A stretch of DNA of 64,000 bases from Chenopodium formosanum (lineage: Eukaryota > Streptophyta > Magnoliopsida > Caryophyllales > Amaranthaceae): the NCBI GenBank assembly GCA_024500155.1, contig CM044858.1:36747786-36811785 (forward strand), read 5' to 3'. A model generated the notes under the pieces. That model did no database searches, had not been told where the DNA came from, and saw only the letters and a program-made list of their open reading frames with translations. Of the stretch, positions 34,510-44,589 are shown piece by piece (within the stretch, counting starts at the first letter, position 1; the number at the start of each line of letters is the position of its first letter). The position numbers and the translations under genes were made by a program.

Positions 34510-36122
34510 ATGAAGGGAGGAAAAGCTACTAAGGCTGATACCAGGAGAGGCGGCGATGCTAAGTATGTTAATTATTTATTTTTTATTAATTTTTTTTTGT
34601 TTTTTTTATAATTGTTGTAGAATTTGATTGTTTGTGGTTTGCTTGTGGTTGTTGATCTCTCGGTATTGATGCGTTTCAGTTCGAGATTGTTTTCCTGTTT
34701 ATTGAGCATATATGAAATTTTTTTCCCGATTTCTGAGCATATTTGTGATTTTTTTGGGATTATTGAGCATATTTGTGATTTTTTCAGATTATTGAACATA
34801 TTTCTGGTGTTTGATTTGTTTGAATCGTGTCGTAATTTGTTGAATTTGAGATTTATAGCGTTGTTATTATTTCAATTTATTTTCGTCTAATTTTTGAGCA
34901 TATTTGTGGTTATTGATCTTTTGTTCCTCAATTGTTTTGGTAAATTGTTGAAAAATGAGATTCCTAGTTTTTTATAATATTTTTGAGCATATTTTGTGGC
35001 TATAATTATGACGTTTACGTAGATTTGTTGATATTCAGATGTGTGGTGTATTTGTTTTGATTTTTGTTTATAATAATGAGCTTGTTTGTTGTTGGTTATC
35101 ATCCTTAGATTGGAGGATATGTAAATTTTTTGGTAGTTTTTGCTTTCCAGATCTGAGATCTTCATGTAATGTATCCGTTATATTGTTTGTTTACTCGAAT
35201 ACAGCGAATAAATTGAGTTTTTACTTTATTATTTAGGCTTTCTGTGAAAAAGGGAGCCGCAGCTAAGAAGGGGAAGCCAGCAAAGGACCCTAACAAGCCA
35301 AAGAGGCCCCCAAGTGCCTTCTTTGTTTTCATGTATAACTCTAGTTCTCGCTCATTTTTCGGTTTTTTCTGTTGGTTAATTCTGGAAATATTCTGTGTTT
35401 GCTCGATATTGACTTGTCAATTTTGAATTATAGGGAGGAGTTCAGAGTGACATACAAGCAGAAGCATCCTAACAACAAATCTGTTGCTGCTGTGAGTCTC
35501 GATTTTGCGATCTGCCTTCTGAATTATTTGGATTTTGATAGTTTGTCATTTGATGGAATATGATTTTATGTTTAGGTTGGGAAAGCTGGTGGTGAGAAAT
35601 GGAAATCATTGACTGATGAAGTAAGTTTGATCTTGATTACTCTCTGCTGGGTTGACTTTTGTATGTGATTCGAAATAATTGAACTAATCATTGTTTTGTA
35701 ATTGGTTTCAGGAAAAGGCTCCCTACATCCAGAAAGCAGAGAAGAGGAAGGCTGATTATGAAAAGAGCATGAACGTATACAACAAGAAATTGGTATAGTC
35801 TAATTTTACTTTTGAAATCTTAATAATCATGCTGTTATAATTTTGTGTTAATGCAGTAAATGCAGTGAATGATGCTGAGGAGAATTAAATTGTTAACCAG
35901 TGGTATGTAAATGAAATGCAGGCTGAAGGTAAAGATGCTGAGGAAGAAGAGGAGTCAGACAAGTCTAGGTCTGAAGTGAATGATGAGGATGACGAAGAAG
36001 GCAGTGGCGAGGTATCCTAGTGATCTGTGTTCTTAGTTTAGGTTTGGGTTTCATTGCTCTCAAAGTTTGTTAATTGTTTGTTGTTTGCTTTGATCAAATA
36101 GGAGGAAGAAGATGATGATTAA
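34510..36122 (+). CDS. HMGB: HMGB-type high mobility group protein, complete
   Basis: Seven coding exons: 34510-34562, 35237-35332, 35434-35491, 35576-35620, 35712-35792, 35922-36011 and 36102-36122. They encode 147 residues, all with GT-AG introns. The protein is a non-histone chromatin architectural factor that bends DNA. It has a basic N-terminal tail rich in Lys/Gly/Ala, then one HMG box opened by KDPNKPKRPPSAFFVFM. The box continues with EEFRVTYKQKHPNNKSVAAV, GKAGGEKWKSLTDEEKAPYI and AEKRKADYEKSMNVYNKK. An acidic tail follows, with SDKSRSEVNDEDDEE and ending EEEDDD. Length, exon layout and the SDKS.SEVNDEDD tail match the Arabidopsis HMGB2/HMGB3 group; the SDKS stretch is the usual casein-kinase-2 target in that group. 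Which member it is cannot be fixed here. Long open frames in intron 1 are not coding. Confidence 0.95.
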
Positions 36123-37600
36123 GTGTTCCACTGAGCAGGGATGATGAAGGCGTTTTGTGGTTTTGGAGCGCCTCATCTTGATTGGGAAGTATAAACTGTT
36201 GGTAGTTTAATATAAGGAACCAAGGAAAAAAATCTTCACTCTGTATTTTAAGTCTTAACTTTGACTTGATTTAGCTTTTGGCATCTTTGCCCTGTAGAGC
36301 AAGTAGTGATTTACTTTCGTTCTTAGTTTAAACATGATTAAGATCGCGTTGGGTTAGCTGAATGGTAATCTTAAATACAGTAGTTGTTTTTCTGTGCCCA
36401 ATTCTCTCGAGTAAATTGAATGTCATCTATCCTTTTCATTATCTGTTTGTTGTTTGGCTGCTGGTAATTTATTGTTGTGGAACTTATTGCTCTTTTGGCC
36501 TTTGCCTTCCTTATCCCTTTGCTCATGAGCATTTTACGAAAGCTGATCACATTTAACTCTTAAATTGGCAAATTTGCTGTAACTGTTTTCGAAACCAACG
36601 GATAGTCGAATACCAGTACTAGTTTAAATTACATTCCGCTATCCGGGTACACAGATGCTTATCTAGCTGTTTTAGCAACTTTGATTCTGTTAAGTGTGCT
36701 GTGTTTCAGTTATTTTAGCGAAGTGTCGTTGTGCCTGAGTTCTGGTATGTGGGATTTTTGAAGTATTGGTACTCCGTATTTTGCAAGCTTTGTCGCAAGT
36801 ACAAAGAACTAAAGAAAGCCAAATGCATTTCAACGATTGTTTCCTTCGTGTTATTCTTATTTAGGAAACTCAATTTTAACTGTGGAAACTCCAAGCGTTT
36901 GATCGTATAGGCAATTAGGCAGGGCAACATTAGTACTCCACTACTGTAATATTTAATTACTCCAAGTCAAAGTTAGTATTTGATCATTTGATTAGTTGAT
37001 TTAAATGTGATTTGATAATTTATTGTCTCAAGTAGGAGTATTATTGATTATTCTGTGAATAATAAAGATAATCGATCCATTATTCCATTGAAGTTGAAAT
37101 TCAATGTAATTAGACAGGACAATCTTTGAACAGTGATTAGATAATAAAACTTCTATTTCATATTACTCTCTGTAGTTGACAAGTTATATTAAATCACATT
37201 TGCCTATGCTGCTATACATGAAATGAATAAAACTATATATTTAGATGAATCAATAGGGGAAACTATACTTTTAGATGAATTAATAGTTTGTAATGTATAC
37301 AAATCAAAGTAGCCTATATAAATAATGTCAAAGGCAAAATGCATTAATCAAACTACGGAGTAATAACAAATGGAATGTGTCTACTTCATGGTCCCAAAAC
37401 AAGTATAACTTGCTGGTTTGCTCAGCATTGTAAATTTTTTTGTTTTTGTTTTTTGACATAAGCATTGCTATGGTTTAGAAGGCTATGTTCAATTCATGTG
37501 TTTTTTTTTTTTTAAAAACTTAAATTTTAGAAATGACAAATTAAATAAGATCATACATCCTTAATTTTTTTGGTTAGTTGCAAGGCTTGCAACTATTTGG
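36123..37600. other. HMGB 3' UTR and gene-free sequence
   Basis: The 3' UTR probably ends within 36230-36350. Beyond that, AT-rich sequence with no recognisable gene. Confidence 0.4.
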
Positions 37601-37630
37601 CTTATGTACTATAACCCATAATTACTTTGA

Positions 37631-37740
37631 CATTTGTTTTTAGTACATAAGATAGTCGTACGAGTTATTTAGATTCATTTCAATCTGTGTAACGCATAAT
37701 CAAAATTTGATACTTTATTGATAAAACAAGATGAGATAAT
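37631..37740. repeat. Dispersed repeat: same sequence as 48802-48895 plus 49151-49180
   Basis: From CATTTGTTTTTAGTACATAA to AAACAAGATGAGATAAT the sequence matches the segment right of the rRNA fragment. Here it lacks the Stowaway, so it is the empty-site version (TA at 37711-37712). It lies at the 3' end of the RNase H-like relic (minus strand). Confidence 0.85.
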
Positions 37741-38248
37741 CAAAATATGATATTTTATTGATAATTTCTAAATGCACACAATCCTCCCAATTGCTTTCCA
37801 TTACAAGGAATCGTTTTAGCAAGGTTATAAGCTACTGTATTGCCGTCACGTCGCCAGTGGCGGATCTAGAAATTGCACCCAGGGGGTTCGAACTTCATTA
37901 AAAACCCGATGTTCGAATGCACGGATATAAATCGGAAATTCAAGTATAAAATAGAGTGTTCAAATGAATAACAATACACAAGTACACAACAAAATAAGTC
38001 TAAATTCCAATAAAATGCAAAATAAAAATGACTCACAGTACTCTACTGCCCATTTAATAGTTAACAATACAACAAAACAATCAACCTATTAACAATTAAG
38101 AAATTGAAAAACTCAAAATAGATTATTCATTATTAGATTAACAATATACAATTGACAATAATTCAGTTCATTAATCAATCAACTAAACAAGTAACAAAAT
38201 TAACAATTTAAACAAGTAATAATTAATAAATAGATTTAGAGAGAGTGA

Positions 38249-38533
38249 GGGATAGCTCAAGTGGTTAGAGCTCCCCTCCCGGTTCCAAGATGTTATGCCG
38301 TGTATTTTAGTAGTGTATTGTATAGTTAGCTTTGTGGGCCATATATGTTTATAAGCCCGATTTACTTGTATATATACGCTTCTCTACAGTAATACAAACT
38401 AAGGAAATTCAATTCCTGACATGGTATCGAAGCCACTAAAATTCTATTTTTTTTTTACAAGAGATTTTGGGATCGATTCTCATCACCCGTCCTTGTGGCT
38501 CTCTAAACACCAAAAAAAAAAAAAAAAAAAAAA
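38249..38533 (+). mobile_element. tRNA-derived SINE, interrupted by an LTR fragment
   Basis: The head GGGATAGCTCAAGTGGTTAG contains a polymerase III A box (38253-38265), and GGGATCGATTC at 38469-38479 matches a B box. The 3' end is a run of about 23 A residues (38511-38533). The A-B spacing is over 200 bp instead of the usual 30-40, because an LTR-like segment has landed between TTCCAAGA and GATTTTGGGA. Confidence 0.7.
38291..38435 (+). mobile_element. Short LTR plus primer binding site (TRIM-like fragment)
   Basis: TGTTATGCCG ... TTCCTGACA (131 bp, TG...CA) is immediately followed by TGGTATCGAAGCCA, close to the initiator-tRNA primer site (TGGTATCAGAGCC) of copia and TRIM elements. Nothing of a coding region or second LTR remains. 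CAAGA flanks the inserted block on both sides. Confidence 0.65.
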
Positions 38534-39220
38534 GAGTTTTAAAAATTTTAAAACAGAGTTAAACATATGACAGTACAACAATTAACAAATTAACACTTAA
38601 AAGAAAAAAAGATTAACAATCTAGTAATCTGCAATTTAAACAAGTATAAAACATTAAAGAAATTGAAGAAAAAAAAAAGAGAAGAGAAGCTATCCCGCCG
38701 ACGCAGCCAGCAGAGAAACTGATTAATTGAGGAAGTGAGGAGTAGGGAAAAGGAGAAGATTAATAAGAAAAAAAAAACTCAAAATATGCGCTTGATGACC
38801 CTCGAACCTGGGATCTTCTGTCCGAAAATTAATACCCTTTCCAACTAAGCTGCGCCTCATCTCATCTAATATTTTTGTTCTGAATGATATTTATATAGTT
38901 TTTCGGATTTTTTTTTTAAGAAATAATATTTTCATTTTTTCCCCGGATCTAACGGGGTTCAGTTGAACCCCCTGAACCCCCGCTAGATCCGCCACTGCAC
39001 GTCGCACATGAGACCACTGAACATGAGTGAAAGACGAGCTTAATCTCATAGCATCGTTGAGGACTGCATCAAAATCAGTAAGGTAAGTTGCACCCTCCAA
39101 TAATTGGTTGACAATCTGACTCAAAAATCACCTTCTCACATCTGAACTTGCGTCCCAGTTTGATAGCCATAAATAATAGCCTTTGCCTCCGCGACTTCTA
39201 CCTGCCACCAATTACGAATT

Positions 39221-40158
39221 CTTAAAATACCCACGCTAATATGAACATAAACAGAGCGAATATCATTCAACATCAGTTATAAAGGAGATCCTTTTTTAAT
39301 TGATGCTGGTTGATATTAACTCTGTCTTTTTCAAAAAATATTGACATGTTATTTTGGTATTCCATATACTTATGAAGTAATTTTTTTCAACAAAAATTAT
39401 TGTTACGAATAAAGTCAAAGCTTAATTATGTCAGGAAAATTAATATTCGTAAAATACCCACACTAATATGGATATATTGACTTGTTTTATTTGGTACCTC
39501 TCATATGAAGTAATTTTTTTCAACAAAAATTAGTGTAAAACTAAGGTCAAGGCTTAATTATGTCAGGAAATCAGATTAGTTATACTACCTGCGTTAACTT
39601 TTATTTGCAACTTTGGGGTATTATTTGAGAGACATAAAATATTCTAAAGTTGCAAATAAAAGTTAACGGAGGTAGTATAAAAAATTCAATGCAATTGAAA
39701 TCAATCAAATCAATAGAACTAAATATAGCTATATACTTTGTTTCAAAAAAAAAAAAAAAAAAAAAAGGCTATATACTTAGTACGGAGTACAAATTAATCA
39801 TGGTTCAAGAATTGAATTAGCTACCCATCACATAACTCTTGTAGTTAGGTTACTAAGGTATATGTAGCCTATGTTAGGAATCAAAATCAATAGTGTCTCT
39901 ACTTTGTAGGTGAGCAAATGTTTAGTTGTGAAATTGTGAATCGTTGATGGTTGCAGACTAGACACAGGCCCAACAAACTAAAGGCTTTGTGCCTTTACTT
40001 AAAAAGTCTCGAGCCTGTGTTTGTAGGGCGTGCAAAGTTGCATTTATTATATACGTCCTGTATAACTAACTTGCAAAGTTGCATTATTACTTGAGCTTTT
40101 TTTACAAGAATCTTATTAAGGAATGTCCCTGGCCCCTAGGACGTTAGCTAAGCATTTA
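39221..40158. other. AT-rich sequence with a direct repeat
   Basis: 39320-39450 and 39470-39570 share ATTGACTTGTTTTATTTGGTA-like and GAAGTAATTTTTTTCAACAA blocks (diverged tandem copies). A poly(A) tract lies at 39747-39769 after TTTGTTTC. No gene seen. Confidence 0.45.
39595..39675. mobile_element. 81-bp Stowaway-like hairpin
   Basis: CTACCTGCGTTAACTTTTAT and ATAAAAGTTAACGGAGGTAG are inverted repeats with TA on each side. The loop shares GGTATTATTTGAGAGACATA with the element at 23350-23440. Confidence 0.85.
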
Positions 40159-40952
40159 GGGGCCATTTGGTTCGCACGGGAGAGTCGGAATGGAATGAAT
40201 AAAGGGAAAGACAAGGAATGGAATGAAAATCCCCCAATTTTAGGGTGTTGTTTGTTTTGAATAACAAAGGAATGGAATGAATGGAAGGCCACTAGTCCAA
40301 CCACCACACCACCACCACATTGCTTCACTTCCCACCATTTCCAGCCACCGCCCAGCCACTCCACCACTCGCTGCACCTCCTCCACAACTCCCCGCCCTTC
40401 GCCGCGCCTCCCCCGCCGCCGCTAGCCACGCCTGCCTCGACCTCCCCTCCCCCGAAAAAACCATTCCTAGCCCCGATCTCCTTCTCCCTTAAAACCGTCG
40501 CCTGGCCCTCCCACCACCCTCGAAACCCTAGCGGCTAGGGTTTTGAGGGTGGTGGGAGGGCTGGGCGGCGGTTTTACGGGGATATGGAGGGGTTTATAGG
40601 GTTTTTCGATGGTTGTGGGATGTTTTGCGGGGGAGGGGAGGGCGGAGAGGGTCGGGGGAGGGGCGGCGGTGGTCGGGGTAGGGGCGGCGGTGCCGCGTTG
40701 GTCTGGTATGGAGGTGGGCTGGTTTTCCGGTGGTGTTAGTAGGTGTGAAGGTGGTGATGTGGTGGTGTGAAGGTGGGTAGGGAATGGGAATGGAAATACC
40801 TAGGAAGGGTGGGTGGGGAATGAACTTAGAGGACTTTGGGGAAATGAAAAGGGTAAAGGGAATAGGAAAAATGTGTTAACAAACAACAACAAAGGGAATG
40901 AGGGCAGTTGATTCAAATTCCCTTTGATGATTAACCCCAACCAAACGACCCC
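40159..40952. mobile_element. PIF/Harbinger-like MITE, 794 bp, with a GC-rich foldback core
   Basis: GGGGCCATTTGGTT at the left and AACCAAACGACCCC at the right are inverted repeats; TTA lies at 40156-40158 and 40953-40955. The GC-rich centre (40380-40720) contains an inverted repeat around 40528, with CCTCCCACCACCCTC ... GAGGGTGGTGGGAGG arms. Open frames rich in Pro/His/Ala on the plus strand are artefacts of this composition. Confidence 0.85.
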
Positions 40953-40999
40953 TTAAAATATTTTTAAAAAAGGTATTAATTTGGGAATGTATATCAAAA

Positions 41000-42167
41000 T
41001 CAAGTGTCGATTGGTGTAATTAATATTTATTTTAGTTTAATATTTCAACTTTTAATTATCTTATCTAACGCCGGGGGTGTTCATTAGCTTTTGCCTTTAA
41101 AATTTTCAATATTATTATGCAGTTTAATATAGGACAAGTTATAAATAACTCGCACACTAGAGAAGTAGCGAGACCTCAAGCTAAAATTTCAATAGTTTTT
41201 AAGGGCACACCCCAAAATTAATAGGAAATTGATAAGAATAATCCCAACTTTGCTCGATTAGCCAAAAATAATCCCAACTTTTGATTATTATTTAATAATC
41301 CGAACTTTATTATGAATTTGCTTTCAATGGTCTCAGGTGAGCATTCACCTATTGAATAGGTAATTTTTTTTTAAAAAAAGTTTAATGTACACGTGTCATT
41401 ACATATTGGTCAAAAATAAGTTTAATTTGTATTTTAATTTATATTATTGATTTAATTAATTAACTTAAATAAAATCATTAAAAAAACATCACAAGTGACC
41501 CATAGCTTTCGACGGCCGGCGCCTAGCTGACCCCTGGCTAGCCGGGCCGATCCCGCCAGCTCCTTTCCCCACTCCCCCGCCGAGGCAGCTCCATGTAGGC
41601 GTCGTTTGAAGTGCGCCTATGTTAAGCATGTGGTGAATGTGCTTGGCACTCATAGAAAGTGGGAATTGACAAATACGATTAGGGACAAGGAAAGTAGAGA
41701 GCCGCCAACAAGTTTTTAAGAAACTTGTAAACCGTTTAGTGATCATAAAAGGCAACCACGAAGGCAACAACGATTGACCCGTGAAGGTTACACCCCATTC
41801 ATAATCCATGAGATTACTAACTCCATATGGTTCGGAACCACGAAAGGAGGATCGGGGAATCGGGGATGATGGTACGAAGTGAGTCATGGAGTCACATTCG
41901 CACGTATTGGCCTCTACTCGATTCTTATTGTGAAAAGCATTCTTGTGATCTCAAAGGCATACAAACAAAATATTCAATTCGCTCCAAACTATTATTATGC
42001 TAAGTTGGTTGAATATTAATGCAACATATAATTCTAATTATATTTGTGATCAATTCGATTAAATAACAAGATTAAAGGACCCTAAACCGGTTGTCCAAAT
42101 TAGCTTTTTAGTCGTGATTTTCAATTACATATTACCTTTCACATGCAATATGGTGATCATAAATAAT
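41000..42167. other. Unresolved repeat region
   Basis: Contains an imperfect direct repeat of AATAATCCCAACTTT (41237 and 41267). A minus-strand frame of 132 codons (41489-41887) has no family I recognise. GC content is higher at 41500-41600. It may belong to a retroelement together with 42550-43350, but no LTR pair was identified. Confidence 0.3.
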
Positions 42168-42546
42168 AGGAAATTTTGTGAAAAACTACCTATTATAGTC
42201 TAGAATTTGCGAGAAACTACCTATTAAAAAAAATGTTGTAATAGACTACCTAATTTTTGAAAAAAATGTTGCAATTTACTACCTTACGCCGGATTATGAA
42301 GGAGTTTGACCAAAATTCTCCGGCGTTGACTTGGTCACGTGACACTTGGTGAAAGAAAAGGGTCATTAAGTGTCACGTGACCAAGTCAACGCCGGAGAAC
42401 TTTGATCAAACTCCTTCATAATCCGGCGTAAGGTAGTAATAAATTACAACATTTTCGAAAATTAGGTAGTTAATTACAACATTTTTTTAATAGGTAGTTT
42501 CTCGCAAATTCTGGACTATAATAGGTAGTTTTTCACAAAATTTCCT
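42168..42546. mobile_element. 379-bp foldback element
   Basis: The whole element is an inverted repeat with arms of about 175 bp: AGGAAATTTTGTGAAAAACT ... AGTTTTTCACAAAATTTCCT. Inner arms hold ACGCCGGATTATGAAGGAGT and GTCAACGCCGGAGAA with near-perfect complements, and the centre is about 42340-42370. The target duplication is blurred by AATAAT-rich flanks. Confidence 0.88.
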
Positions 42547-43400
42547 AAATAATAATAGAATAAACATTAATATTGGAAGCAATTTAACAATATTCCAACA
42601 ATAAAAAATCGTTAGAAAAATAATAGAAATAAAAGGAATATGATTCCTTACTTTGATTTTGCTTGCTTGCAACTATAAAAACAATAAACGCGTTGGTAAC
42701 TTCAAGGAAAATTAATAAAACAATAATATAATTAAATTAAATAGAGTAGATTTGGGGCAAAACCCTCAAACAGTTCTACCTTTCACGCCTTGGTTTAAGG
42801 ACAAAACCTTGGGTAAAGTACGGACTCCTTAGAGTGCTTAAGGAAGGTATTTTGAGAAAATAGGGTAGGCTAGTGTTTAGGCTAGAGCATAGAAGAGAAT
42901 GAGAGAATTAATTGATGCCCCGAACATCAGGAATGAGGGGGTGTTTGTAGGAAAAATGAGCAAAGGGAACACACGGAACCCTAAAAAGGATAAAACCCTA
43001 AAAAGACTACTGCGACAAGGCAAAAAATGCCGCAACACAGCACAAAATCCCGTGACACGGGAAATGATTAAGGTACGGGATACAAAACGCGGAAAGGACA
43101 CGGAGCTGCCTCGTGTCACAGGATGGGTATCGTGACACGGAAAATCATACCGTGACACGACAATGTTTCCCGTGTCGCGGCACTGCTTCCCGTGACGCGG
43201 TGAATCCTGTTTCCATTTTTCCGCCCAAATACATTTTAACCCTAATTACGTCCAGCATTTTTAAGTGCCACTTCATAATTTCGGGCTATTTAAGTTTATT
43301 ATTTATTAATTGGGCTAAAATAATAAATTATGTGAAATGAATAAAAAGGTTTATTGGGCCAAAATAAAAAATGAACTATGCTTTGTCTAAACATTGGGAC
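42547..43400 (-). other. Possible LTR region with CCGTGACACGG palindromes
   Basis: Between about 43010 and 43205 there are at least seven variants of (C/T)CGTGACACGG/CCGTGTCGCGG, spaced 20-30 bp. The higher-GC block embedded in AT-rich flanks resembles the motif cluster in the solo LTR at 49.4-49.7 kb. LTR ends were not found. Confidence 0.35.
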
Positions 43401-43511
43401 TGAACCAGTAAATATGGGACGGGGGTTGTACCAGGGAGGGAGGGTCATTTATGCGATGGATCAGGGATGGTAGGAGGGCGTTAACAAATTAAAAAATGGT
43501 TACATGCCAAT

Positions 43512-43712
43512 CTAGAAAGAGAGAGAAGCAGCAAGAATCTTAGTAGATAAAACACAGATACCAGCAGGAAGAAATCCAAAAAGAAGAGAAGCCTTATCTT
43601 CAAAAAACACAGCAGATGGCAAACAAAGAGACAACGTAGGAGTATGAACACCCACATAAGCTGGAATTGCCCAAATTCCTAATTGATCTGATAATTTCTT
43701 AAAAACCTCCAT
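43512..43712 (-). other. Possible small hydrophobic protein, 66 residues, unrecognised
   Basis: The frame starts MEVFKKLSDQLGIWAIPAYV and continues with two hydrophobic stretches (about residues 14-36 and 41-60), possible membrane helices. Amino-acid composition is protein-like and the codons use GC-rich second positions unlike the flanks. The start is the first ATG, with an in-frame stop upstream. I do not recognise the family. It could be an unannotated small gene, a relic exon or chance. Confidence 0.35.
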
Positions 43713-44196
43713 TAACCCATCTTTATCTCACAAATATTGCTTTTTAAATTCTCTTCCTACTATTATTGCTACTACTACAACAATTCCCACTCCCCATTTT
43801 CTTAACCCCAGAAGGAGGAGGTCGGCACGTTGGGGTGGGGGAATTTAGGAAGTAGGGGTTGTTCATGGGAAGGGGAAACAACTCGAGTCCAACATGAATA
43901 CTTTCTTTTGTCACCAACATGCATTAGCATCGTAAATAAAACATAAATTGTTTTGGACTGAACTGATTTGGGTCCACCTGTTAATGAACTAAACCTGAAC
44001 TGAGCTGTTCCCAAAATTAAGACAACTTGATTTGAATTGTTCCCGAAATAATTTGAACCAAATTGAACTGAACTATTCAAACAAACTAGCCTGAAATAAC
44101 TTGAACTGAAGTGAACTTAAACTGTTTTGGTCAAGTCAAAGCCGTCTTGATAGCCCGAATTGACACCCCCATTATATATATCACAAATATGATTAA

Positions 44197-44345
44197 AGGT
44201 GCGTTTGATTCAACTTAACTTTAGTTTTAGAAAAATTCAAATAAAATAAAAACATTCAGATCAGATAAAAAAAATCAGATCAAATCAGACTAATTATAAT
44301 AAGATTAGATTAGATCAGAAAATTTCAGACAAATCAAACGTATCC
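44197..44345. mobile_element. Small MITE with GTGCGTTTGATT ends
   Basis: AGGTGCGTTTGATTCAACTT and GACAAATCAAACGTATCC are imperfect inverted repeats, with TAA on each side. The interior is AAATCAGATC-rich. Confidence 0.6.
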
Positions 44346-44453
44346 TAAAGGGAAATTAAATAGTATTTTTCTGATAAAGTTTGTTCATATGTTATGCATT
44401 TTTTAAATCCAGATTGGATTAGTCAACTTAAATCTCATTTTAAAACAGACTAC

Positions 44454-44560
44454 TCCCTCCGTTCTGTAATATTTTGTGCACTTTACTTAGACGTTTGATA
44501 ATGTTTTATGCATTATACTTTATTTGTGACATGCTTTAACTATTTTTTTAAAATCGCAAT
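44454..44560. mobile_element. One-ended Stowaway relic
   Basis: CTCCCTCCGTTCTGTAATAT follows TA, but no inverted partner end is found within 400 bp. Confidence 0.45.
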
Positions 44561-44589
44561 AGATTTTTTTTTAGTCTACTCATGACACT

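Larger units (their letters stand above)
37855..38997. mobile_element. Non-autonomous hAT element, 1,143 bp, perfect 8-bp duplication
   Basis: CAGTGGCGGATCTAG at the left is mirrored by CTAGATCCGCCACTG at the right. CACGTCGC occurs directly before (37847-37854) and after (38998-39005). Subterminal AGGGGGTTCGAAC and GGTTCAGTTGAACCCCCTG are also inverted. No transposase; a SINE occupies the centre. It is inserted in the RNase H-like relic. Confidence 0.92.
37740..39220 (-). pseudogene. RNase H-like (RVT_3) relic, split by a hAT element
   Basis: On the minus strand, pieces in shifting frames read VEVAEAKAIIYGYQ (39200-39150), IFESDCQPIIGG, DFDAVLNDAMRLSSSFTHVQ, then SHVRRD, and after the hAT element GNTVAYNLAK. 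This is the plant RNase H-like domain (family pattern VEVAEAxA ... ESDC ... SHVRRDGNxVAHxLA), found at the end of plant LINEs and in domesticated proteins. At least one frameshift is present, plus the 1.1-kb insertion exactly at Arg-Asp|Gly-Asn. It is therefore dead. A LINE tail is the likeliest origin. Confidence 0.75.

Noticed and set aside
34624..35236. Several open frames inside HMGB intron 1
   Set aside because: T-rich low-complexity translations on both strands; exons on either side join perfectly without them.
38253..38479. A functional tRNA gene
   Set aside because: A and B boxes are present but over 200 bp apart, with no cloverleaf and a poly(A) tail, so it is a SINE.
40116..40538. 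Pro/His/Ala-rich and Gly/Val/Trp-rich frames
   Set aside because: Composition artefacts of the GC-rich core of the Harbinger MITE.
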